From Flavobacteriaceae bacterium (lineage in GTDB: Bacteria; Bacteroidota; Bacteroidia; Flavobacteriales; Flavobacteriaceae), in the NCBI GenBank assembly GCA_016649785.1, contig JAENXB010000192.1, forward strand, positions 1-5,493: DNA of 5,493 bases, written 5' to 3'. The notes under the pieces are model-generated. The model made no database searches. It was not told the origin of the DNA and saw only the letters and a list, made by a program, of their open reading frames with translations. Numbering within the stretch: the stretch's first letter is position 1; the number at the start of each line of letters is the position of its first letter. A program made the position numbers and the translations under genes. Below, piece after piece: positions 1-4,187 of this stretch.

Positions 1-393
1 CACGAAGTCGAAGCTTTGAGAAGTTAAATTGTTTTCCAAAAAATCGTCTTCCACAAAGATGATGGGGTGCTTAAAAGTGTAATTTTCATTCAGCTTTCTC
101 ACAATCTCGCCACTGGCCGAAGCGATGTCATTAGCATAAACCTCGGCTCCCAATGCTGCCATTACCGCTGCATTGGTGCAATCTCCACAGCCCATTTCCA
201 GGACTTTTTTGCCTTTTATTTTCTCCCTGAAATTGTTCTGATATAATCCAAACCAGCTGGTTTCCGTAGTAGTCGCAGAATCCAAAAATGTATCCAGGTT
301 ATTGATCCAATGCAGAATATTGCTGATGGGATAGTTGGCGTACAGCGCTTCGAAATGAAGTTTGTTTTTTGCCTGATTTTGGTCTTTGTTCAT
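1..393 (-). CDS. Class I SAM-dependent methyltransferase, N-terminal part (runs off left edge)
   Basis: The minus strand is open from an ATG at 391-393 to the window edge, giving the first 131 residues. Residues 62-74 read GKKVLEMGCGDCT, a clear motif I (the Gly-rich SAM-binding loop of Rossmann-fold methyltransferases). They are followed by GAEVYANDIA at about residues 82-91, whose acidic residue (D89) closes strand 2 and would bind the SAM ribose. VEDDFLE (about 114-120) fits the region of motif II. The first 60 residues are helical and probably form a substrate-side cap. The rest of the protein, including any substrate-specificity region, lies outside the window, so the methyl acceptor cannot be named. 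The gene lies 129 bp downstream of the RelE-type toxin on the same strand. The 129-bp gap shows no clear terminator or promoter, so co-transcription is possible but not shown. Assignment to the fold is secure; the function is open. Confidence 0.88.
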   Translation of the reverse strand, partial: MNKDQNQAKNKLHFEALYANYPISNILHWINNLDTFLDSATTTETSWFGLYQNNFREKIKGKKVLEMGCGDCTNAAVMAALGAEVYANDIASASGEIVRKLNENYTFKHPIIFVEDDFLENNLTSQSFDFV

Positions 394-474
394 ACGAATT
401 CTTATGTACGCAATTTAGAAATTTTTAGTTGGTATTTTGAAGTTAGAAGTACGATTGAGAAGTTTTTTATTGAT

Positions 475-489
475 TATATTTGGAATATA
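475..489. repeat. Short perfect inverted repeat (TATATT-TGG-AATATA)
   Basis: Six base pairs match perfectly around a 3-nt centre, in the spacer between the toxin stop and the methyltransferase start. There is no T-run on either side, so it is not a convincing intrinsic terminator. An operator-like or incidental AT palindrome is equally possible. Confidence 0.3.
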
Positions 490-522
490 GCACTGCTGCT
501 TCGAGTTGGATTATTGAATGTC

Positions 523-819
523 CTAAGTTATTCTCATTAATTGATCCTGTCTATTATCCCAAAAAGAAACAATTTCAATCTGTTCTTTTTGGATTTCATA
601 AAAAATTAAATAAACATCCATAGGAATAACGCGTGTTATTTTATTTGAAGTTAACCTTCCAATAAAATGACTTTTGGAAAGCGTTTGAATTAATTCTTCG
701 ACTTCTTCCAGGAGTTTTATACTGTAATTGGGATTTCCATTTCGTTCAAGATAAAATTCAAGATTCTCTTTTAGTTCAATACCGGCTCGAACTGACCAAA
801 TTACTTTTTTGTGAGCCAT
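523..819 (-). CDS. RelE/ParE-family toxin of a type II toxin-antitoxin module
   Basis: The 98-residue product has the size and layout of the RelE/ParE fold. A first strand (KKVIWSVRAG, 4-13) is followed by helices with an FYLERNG segment (22-28) and a second helix (about 33-49). Then come a GRLTSNKITRVI stretch (54-65), the strand VYLIFYEI (69-76) and the closing strand IEIVSFWDNRQD (81-92). The LIFYEI and WD-RQD signatures are typical of Bacteroidota members of this family. Relatives either cleave ribosome-bound mRNA (RelE) or inhibit gyrase (ParE); which applies here cannot be decided from sequence. Its start codon lies inside the end of the upstream antitoxin gene (19-nt overlap, different frame), which is the usual translationally coupled antitoxin-toxin order. 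No frameshift or missing strand is visible, so this is the one toxin in the window that looks intact. Confidence 0.85.
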   Translation of the reverse strand: MAHKKVIWSVRAGIELKENLEFYLERNGNPNYSIKLLEEVEELIQTLSKSHFIGRLTSNKITRVIPMDVYLIFYEIQKEQIEIVSFWDNRQDQLMRIT

Positions 820-1037
820 TCTTTCAATTCAGAAATTAGCTTGTCATTCTCAATAAAATCTCCATTCTTAATTTGATTTCGTCCATTTTCAATTGAACTT
901 TGCTGTTCCTGAGTTAATTGAATTAAAGCTTCTTCCGAAGAATCAATAATTGTCTGCAGAGCTTTTAGAAAATTGATGTCATTGGAATTTTGAATCCTTG
1001 AAATAAGGTTTTTTTTTATTTGGGACGTTGTATCCAT
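801..1037 (-). CDS. Small antitoxin partner of the RelE/ParE toxin
   Basis: The 78-residue acidic/polar protein lies directly upstream of the RelE/ParE toxin and overlaps its start by 19 nt. The N-terminal half (about 4-45) is predicted helical. Residues 43-78 hold a QEQQSSIENGRNQIKNGD segment and a KLISELKEWL end. This layout (T-x-EQ--SIE-G--QI--G) recurs in Bacteroidota antitoxins that precede RelE/ParE toxins. The C-terminal stretch is the likely toxin-binding part. I see no clear ribbon-helix-helix or HTH motif, so DNA binding and autoregulation are not evident from sequence. The call rests on size, position, overlap and this pattern. Confidence 0.78.
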   Translation of the reverse strand: MDTTSQIKKNLISRIQNSNDINFLKALQTIIDSSEEALIQLTQEQQSSIENGRNQIKNGDFIENDKLISELKEWLTKK

Positions 1038-1059
1038 AATCTATTCTTTTTCAGCTTGT

Positions 1060-1143
1060 TCAAAAATAACGAATTTCAACCGAAACCCACTTAAATTTTT
1101 TTAGGTCTTTTTTGAATCTCGTAGTCGGGATAAGGAGATACAT
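1060..1143 (-). pseudogene. yafQ: Truncated YafQ-like toxin (27-codon remnant)
   Basis: The ATG overlaps the stop of the upstream antitoxin gene (TAATG; one shared base), the classic coupling of antitoxin and toxin. The reading frame gives MYLLIPTTRFKKDLKKFKW and eight further residues before TGA. The N-terminus I-x-T-x-RFKKDLKK is characteristic of YafQ-family mRNA interferases, which normally run to about 90 residues. The central part and the catalytic His/Asp residues of the C-terminal half are absent. I looked in all three minus-strand frames up to the next gene and found no remainder, so this is a deletion or replacement rather than a simple frameshift. The likely break is around 1085-1090, where YafQ similarity ends. 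As it stands, it cannot encode an active toxin. Confidence 0.75.
1061..1068 (-). promoter_or_regulatory. Possible Bacteroidota -7 box (TATTTTTG) for the RelE/ParE module
   Basis: Read on the minus strand, the octamer fits TAnnTTTG and ends 23 nt before the antitoxin start codon, which would leave a short leader. No TTG is found at the matching -33 distance, so only half the promoter is supported. The box overlaps the stop codon of the toxin stub upstream. Confidence 0.35.
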
Positions 1144-1367
1144 TAAATGGAATCCAGAAATTTATCAATATCTGTTATAGGCTCTAATTCCTTACTGTTA
1201 AGCGCCTCTTCCAACGCCTCGATAGTTTCGTCATTAGGTTGCTTTTCAACAACCTTAGAGAGGATTAACTCCACATAATTATTCAGGCTTCGTTTGTTAT
1301 TTTTTGCCTGTTGCTTTAATTCATCGACCAGTTCTTTTTCCAATCGAAATGCTGTTTGCACTTTCAT
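1143..1367 (-). CDS. Ribbon-helix-helix antitoxin (orphaned partner of the YafQ-like stub)
   Basis: The 74-residue protein starts with KVQTAFRLEKELVDELK. The alternating TAFRL at about 5-9 is the DNA-contacting strand of a ribbon-helix-helix (Arc/CopG/RelB-like) fold. Helix one follows (about 10-23), then a turn NKRSLNNYV (24-32) and helix two (about 28-41). The acidic tail (about 46-74) ends in LEPITDIDKFLDSI, a form typical of the toxin-binding end of Bacteroidota antitoxins paired with YafQ/RelE toxins. The stop codon overlaps the start of the toxin stub. Because the toxin is truncated, this gene is now an orphan. It could still bind its own operator or neutralise related toxins elsewhere. 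A well-spaced promoter lies about 100 bp upstream. Confidence 0.82.
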   Translation of the reverse strand: MKVQTAFRLEKELVDELKQQAKNNKRSLNNYVELILSKVVEKQPNDETIEALEEALNSKELEPITDIDKFLDSI

Positions 1368-1467
1368 CTGTCTATATTATTTTTTTAGAATTTATTTGTA
1401 ATATCCATTGAATCCTTGCGCTGTGTGAGAAAAATTTTTTAATGGGTGTTTCACAACAAACTTTCAT

Positions 1468-1498
1468 CAAAGATACCCCTTAACAGTGTGTTATACAA
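1468..1498 (-). promoter_or_regulatory. Bacteroidota-type promoter for the ribbon-helix-helix antitoxin gene
   Basis: On the minus strand TTG (1496-1498) is followed after exactly 20 nt by TATCTTTG (1468-1475). This matches the TTG / TAnnTTTG promoter form used by the primary sigma factor of Bacteroidota. It would give a leader of roughly 90 nt before the start codon at 1367. This is the best-formed promoter in the window. Confidence 0.55.
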
Positions 1499-1620
1499 AT
1501 GTTATATTGATATTAAAAAGAGAAAAGAATATAGAAAAAAGACAAAAGAAAAGAGACCGGAGTTCACGAAAACAGAAGAAAGGAGAAAAATAATTCGCAA
1601 GAAATTGAAGATCCAATAAT

Positions 1621-1670
1621 AGAAAAACGAAGTTACTTTGCGCCCTTTGCGTGAAAGGATTATCAAGAAA
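1621..1670 (+). repeat. Dispersed repeat A, copy 1 (CTTTGCGCCCTTTGCGTGAAA type)
   Basis: This 50-bp segment matches 1781-1830. The last 35 bases agree at 30 positions and both copies open with AGAAAAAC. The core contains a small hairpin, CCTTT-GCGTG-AAAGG (1644-1658). The two copies are direct repeats 160 bp apart, and the sequence between and beyond them does not match, so this is a pair of mobile or dispersed mini-elements rather than a long duplication. Confidence 0.65.
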
Positions 1671-1687
1671 GAACGATCTAAGAAACA

Positions 1688-1737
1688 AGAAAAATCTCCT
1701 TCTCCCTTTAGGGTCGGGGTAAAATGAGACTAACTCG
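1688..1737 (+). repeat. Dispersed repeat B, copy 1 (CTCCCTTTAGGGTCGGGGTAAAA)
   Basis: This 50-bp segment is matched by 3919-3968. Both contain AGAAAAATCT, the palindromic core CCCT-TT-AGGG, then YCGGGGTAAAA and GACTAA, with one offsetting insertion and deletion. The form resembles the GC-rich mini-elements found scattered in Flavobacteriia spacers. A shorter, inverted, GC-richer relative seems to form the end of neuA. Confidence 0.65.
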
Positions 1738-1780
1738 TAAAAAAAACGCAAGATCTATGTCAAAAAACGGCAAACAGATT

Positions 1781-1830
1781 AGAAAAACAAAACCCCTTTG
1801 CTGCCTTTACGTGAAAAGATTATCAAGAAG
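1781..1830 (+). repeat. Dispersed repeat A, copy 2
   Basis: This is the second, diverged copy of the 1621-1670 element, in the same orientation. Its hairpin is weaker (CTTT-ACGTG-AAAAG). It ends 12 bp before the stop codon of the broken HEPN gene, so it borders that module. Confidence 0.65.
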
Positions 1831-1842
1831 GATTTGGAAATT

Positions 1843-2182
1843 TCACACTTCTCCTAATAATTTGGAGATTTGTTTTTCTAAGGGTGGTAAATCCTGTATT
1901 ACAATAGACCAAATAATCTCCTCGGAAACACTGTCATACCCATGAATGATTCTATTCCTGGTATCAACTATTTTTCTGGATTGTGTTATCGGAAAATCAG
2001 GATTGGTTTTTTAAGATTCGGCTCATGGCTTCCCCAATTATTTCAACATTCCTCTCAATTGCCCTTTTAGTTTTTATATCTTGTTGAAAATCCGAGAAAT
2101 CCTTTTTAACCGGTAGAAATGAATTTATCTCTTGAATGGCTTGTGTTATATCCTTCAACCAGGTCCGGATATGGCTATCCAT
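1843..2182 (-). pseudogene. hepT: HepT-like HEPN (DUF86) toxin ribonuclease, frameshifted
   Basis: HepT is the HEPN RNase toxin of type VII modules. Starting at the ATG 2180-2182, the first frame gives MDSHIRTWLKDITQAIQE and continues to AIERNVEIIGEAMSRILK, the conserved central helix of DUF86. It then stops at 1997-1999. One base further, the next frame continues without a break from NPDFPITQSRKIVDT through RNRIIHGY to a stop at 1843-1845. RNRIIHGY is the RX4HXY motif: the catalytic Arg and His, and the Tyr that the MNT partner AMPylates in studied systems. The join falls at an A6 run (2007-2012 on the minus strand). Five A's would give one open frame of about 112 residues, the normal family size. 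The gene overlaps the upstream MNT gene by 8 nt (ATGGATAG). An upstream TTG start at 2204-2206 is possible but less likely. Whether this is decay, slippage or sequencing error cannot be told here. Confidence 0.82.
2007..2012 (-). other. Frameshift site in the HEPN gene (A6 on minus strand)
   Basis: Codons upstream and downstream of this run belong to frames that differ by one extra base. Both flanks match the DUF86 family. Removing one A restores ILKTNPDFP and a full-length gene. Confidence 0.75.
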
Positions 2183-2475
2183 AAATAAGTACTTTTGTTT
2201 TTTCAATTTCCTCCTTAAAGAACGGATTTTTAATGGCTTTTTGTTCCAATAGATCTATTTGCCTGTTTAGCAATTGCTCCAATTCAAACTTCAGGTTAAA
2301 GTAACTTTCAGAATAAGAAAATGGGTCTTTATTTTCAATATCCACGATAAGATCAATATCACTTTCAAGATTAAATTCATCAGTTGTAACTGAACCAAAC
2401 GCAAAAAAGGGATTTTACTCCATTCCTGGTGCAAAGCTTTTTTATCTGGTCAATATGCTTATTTAACTCTCTCAT
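2175..2475 (-). pseudogene. mntA: MntA-like MNT-domain nucleotidyltransferase antitoxin, frameshifted
   Basis: The ATG at 2473-2475 begins MRELNKHIDQIKKLCTRNG and the frame reaches VKSLF, then runs into two stops. Shifted by one base, it continues AFGSVTTDEFNLESDIDLIV, and on through an RQIDLLE strand to a stop at 2175-2177. The motif GS-x10-D-x-D (G27, S28, D39, D41) with a third Asp (D74) is complete and defines the minimal nucleotidyltransferase fold. Corrected length is 99 residues, normal for the family. In type VII modules this protein AMPylates the Tyr of the HEPN toxin and so silences it; here the HEPN gene follows directly and overlaps. The break sits at a T6 run (2403-2408), and five T's would restore the frame. 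An upstream extension of the first frame to 2583 crosses the heptad array and is not a credible start. Confidence 0.83.
2403..2408 (-). other. Frameshift site in the MNT gene (T6 on minus strand)
   Basis: The first frame ends in SLF-CVW and soon stops, while the frame one base on gives SLFAFGSV, the catalytic motif. Removing one T of the run rejoins them. The lesion is of the same type, one extra base in a 6-nt homopolymer, as the one in the partner gene. Confidence 0.78.
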
Positions 2476-2563
2476 TCCTATCAAATACACCGATTTTATT
2501 TTCAACTTCTGTAATGGACAATAAAAAAATGAGGTGCCAGGTTTAGCGAAAACTATAAAAAAA

Positions 2564-2619
2564 CCACAAACCATAAACCACAAACACTAAACGCTGAACG
2601 CTAAACAGCAAACGCCAAA
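2564..2619 (+). repeat. Heptad array 1, before neuC (8 units, CCACAAA / CGCTAAA type)
   Basis: Eight consecutive 7-bp units keep exact register: CCACAAA, CCATAAA, CCACAAA, CACTAAA, CGCTGAA, CGCTAAA, CAGCAAA, CGCCAAA. The first base (C) and the last two (AA) are constant and the middle varies. It ends 49 bp before the neuC start codon. Confidence 0.85.
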
Positions 2620-2640
2620 CGGTACTCCATATTTTTTTTA

Positions 2641-2648
2641 TACTTTAG
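2641..2648 (+). promoter_or_regulatory. Weak candidate -7 box (TACTTTAG) before neuC
   Basis: The octamer matches TAnnTTTG at seven of eight positions and lies 20 nt before the neuC ATG. No TTG is found at the expected -33 distance. It is the only promoter-like site in the spacer after heptad array 1. Confidence 0.25.
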
Positions 2649-2668
2649 CTATATCACAAAATCCTCCA

Positions 2669-3826
2669 ATGAACCAACGAAAAATCTGTGTTGTAGTTAC
2701 CGCACGCCCCTCCTATAGCCGGATAAAGACGGTTTTAACCGCCATTCAAAACCACCCGAAACTGGAATTACAGCTGGTCATTGCCGGCTCGGCTCTTTTG
2801 GACAGGTACGGAAATGCGGTCGATTTTATCGAAAAAGATGGTTTCCCAATCGCGGCGAAGGTTTTTATGGTACTGGAAGGCGAAAATCCAACCACCATGG
2901 CCAAGACCACCGGATTGGGAGTGATGGAACTCACCAATGTGTTATATAATCTGAAACCCGATGCCGTGATCACTATAGCCGACAGGTTTGAGACCATCGC
3001 CACTTCCATCGCGGCGGCTTATCAGAATATCCCCCTGGTGCATATTCAGGGCGGGGAAGTAACCGGCAGCATCGACGAAAAGGTGCGGCATGCCAATACA
3101 AAACTGGCCGATCTGCACCTGGTTTCCAGTGAAGACGCAAGGGACCGGGTAATTAAACTCGGTGAAAACCCGGCCTGCGTAATTAACACGGGCTGTCCCT
3201 CCATAGATCTGGCAAGGCAAATAACGGAAAATCCCGAACTGGATTTTGATCCCATAAAAAAATACGGAGGAGTTGGCGTAAAACTGAACTGGAAAGCCGG
3301 TTATATAGTGGTGATGCAACACCCGGTAACCACCGAATATACGGAATCCAAGGCCCATATTCAGGAAACCTTAAATGCGGTCAACCAATTAAATTACCCT
3401 GCTTTTTGGTTCTGGCCCAACGTAGACGCCGGATCAGACGGAACTTCCAACAGGATCAGGGCTTTCCGGGAACTTGAACAACCCCAAAATATGCATTTCT
3501 TTAAAAATATGGAACCCCTTGATTTTTTGAGGTTGCTTAAAAACGCGAAAGCCCTGGTGGGGAATTCAAGTGCCGGGATCAGGGAGTGTTCCTATTTAGG
3601 CACCCCGGTTATAAATATCGGCAACCGGCAACACCGGAGAATGCGTGCCGAAAATGTAACCGATGTAAATCACAATCAGGAAGAAATATACCAGGCCGTT
3701 AAATCGGCCATTTCCGCCCATCATTTTAAGAGCTCGGAGATCTATGGAAATGGCAATTCCGGAGAAAAGATCGCCAATCTATTGGCCGAAGTGGAATTGA
3801 CGTTCTCAAAGACGATTTGGTATTGA
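2669..3826 (+). CDS. neuC: UDP-N-acetylglucosamine 2-epimerase (hydrolysing), NeuC/LegG type
   Basis: The 385-residue protein has the two-domain GT-B-like fold of UDP-GlcNAc 2-epimerases. NeuC-type members hydrolyse UDP-GlcNAc while inverting C2, giving ManNAc for sialic acid; LegG does the same on a diacetylated sugar. Visible landmarks are TARPSYSRIK (11-20), ADRFE (104-108), HIQGGEVTGSIDEKVRHAN (125-143), MQHPVTTE (216-223), GNSSAGIRE (298-306) and INIGNRQ (315-321). These cover the expected acidic and His catalytic positions and the UDP-binding loop. The ADRFE motif has Ala where most relatives have Gly, and HIQGGEV has Gln where NeuC usually has His. The ATG follows a short spacer without a strong Shine-Dalgarno site. 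The gene is bracketed by 7-bp repeat arrays, and neuA follows 361 bp downstream. I am confident of the enzyme class and unsure whether the final sugar is sialic, legionaminic or another nonulosonic acid. Confidence 0.9.
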   Translation: MNQRKICVVVTARPSYSRIKTVLTAIQNHPKLELQLVIAGSALLDRYGNAVDFIEKDGFPIAAKVFMVLEGENPTTMAKTTGLGVMELTNVLYNLKPDAVITIADRFETIATSIAAAYQNIPLVHIQGGEVTGSIDEKVRHANTKLADLHLVSSEDARDRVIKLGENPACVINTGCPSIDLARQITENPELDFDPIKKYGGVGVKLNWKAGYIVVMQHPVTTEYTESKAHIQETLNAVNQLNYPAFWFWPNVDAGSDGTSNRIRAFRELEQPQNMHFFKNMEPLDFLRLLKNAKALVGNSSAGIRECSYLGTPVINIGNRQHRRMRAENVTDVNHNQEEIYQAVKSAISAHHFKSSEIYGNGNSGEKIANLLAEVELTFSKTIWY

Positions 3827-3896
3827 GGTTTAGGGTTTGGAGTTTGGAGTTTGGAGTTTGGGGTTAAGTGATGAGTGGAGAGTGGAGAGTGGAAGG
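3827..3896 (+). repeat. Heptad array 2, directly after neuC (10 units, AGTTTGG / TGGAGAG type)
   Basis: The array begins on the base after the neuC stop. Units are GGTTTAG, GGTTTGG, three AGTTTGG, GGTTAAG, TGATGAG, two TGGAGAG and TGGAAGG. The first part is the reverse complement of the CCNNAAA type seen before neuC and neuA, so it is inverted relative to them. It drifts into a GTGGAGA form, and two more such units recur at 3973-3986. Confidence 0.85.
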
Positions 3897-4091
3897 TAAA
3901 AAAAGTTTCAAAGTAGAAAGAAAAATCTTAGTCCTCCCTTTAGGGCCGGGGTAAAACGGGACTAATCGGAAGTGGAGAGTGGAGAGTAAAAAAGTATTAA
4001 ATATAGAGAAAGAAAAATATTAGTGCATTCGTTGCTAAAAAAACAGAATCAAAAAACGCACAACCTTATTCAGGCATGTGCTAGCTAACAA
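3897..4091. other. Central part of the neuC-neuA spacer, no gene seen
   Basis: AT-rich sequence holds one copy of dispersed repeat B (3919-3968) and two isolated TGGAGAG units (3973-3986). I find no promoter of the TAnnTTTG form and no coding frame worth listing on either strand. Confidence 0.55.
3919..3968 (+). repeat. Dispersed repeat B, copy 2 (CTCCCTTTAGGGCCGGGGTAAAA)
   Basis: This copy has the same orientation as 1688-1737 and about 85 percent identity by eye. The palindromic CCCT-TT-AGGG core is conserved. It sits between two sets of heptad units, so several repeat families have collected in this spacer. Confidence 0.65.
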
Positions 4092-4181
4092 CCACAAACC
4101 CCAAACCATAAACCATAAACAGTAACCCTAAACCATAAACCCTAAACCACAAACCCTAAACGGTAAACGCTAAACAACAAA
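4092..4181 (+). repeat. Heptad array 3, directly before neuA (13 units, CCCTAAA / CCATAAA type)
   Basis: Twelve 7-bp units and one 6-bp unit (CAGTAA) run to within six bases of the neuA ATG. CCATAAA and CCCTAAA each occur three times, with CCACAAA, CCCCAAA, CGGTAAA, CGCTAAA and CAACAAA. The array replaces the region where a ribosome binding site would lie. Confidence 0.88.
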
Positions 4182-4187
4182 CAGAAC

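Larger units (their letters stand above)
1368..1842. other. 475-bp non-coding stretch with dispersed repeats
   Basis: I find no convincing gene on either strand. The open frames here encode low-complexity Phe/Arg- or Lys/Arg-rich strings and cross the dispersed repeats described separately. The purine-rich run at about 1513-1620 (mostly A and G) is compositionally odd but carries no coding signal. The stretch separates the ribbon-helix-helix module from the broken MNT/HEPN module and looks like a site of past insertions. Confidence 0.6.

Noticed and set aside
310..540. Plus-strand open frame of 76 codons
   Set aside because: It lies largely across the methyltransferase start and an AT-rich spacer, and its product is a low-complexity hydrophobic string with no recognisable family.
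1491..1751. Minus-strand open frame of 86 codons rich in Phe, Leu and Arg
   Set aside because: Its composition simply mirrors the purine-rich run, and it crosses dispersed repeats A and B. No domain is visible.
1724..1945. Plus-strand open frame of 73 codons
   Set aside because: It runs antisense through repeat A copy 2 and the end of the HEPN gene, whose conserved motif on the minus strand is clearly the real coding sequence.
2482..2489. Candidate -7 box (TGTATTTG) for the MNT gene
   Set aside because: The second base departs from TAnnTTTG, it sits only 6 nt before the ATG, and there is no TTG at the right distance.
2476..2583. N-terminal extension of the MNT frame with hydrophobic residues, suggestive of a signal peptide
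   Set aside because: It is translated partly from heptad array 1, and the family normally starts close to MRELNKHID, so the internal ATG at 2473-2475 is the better start.
2942..3358. Long minus-strand open frame inside neuC (138 codons)
   Set aside because: It is a shadow of the epimerase gene, whose plus-strand product carries all family motifs.
2564..4181. Heptad arrays as a CRISPR array
   Set aside because: Units are 7 bp with no spacers of constant length, and no cas genes are visible.
4092..4181. CCCTAAA units as real telomere sequence or eukaryotic contamination
   Set aside because: The array is degenerate and short, and it lies between two bacterial genes on one continuous sequence. 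Similarity to the plant telomere unit is most likely convergence.
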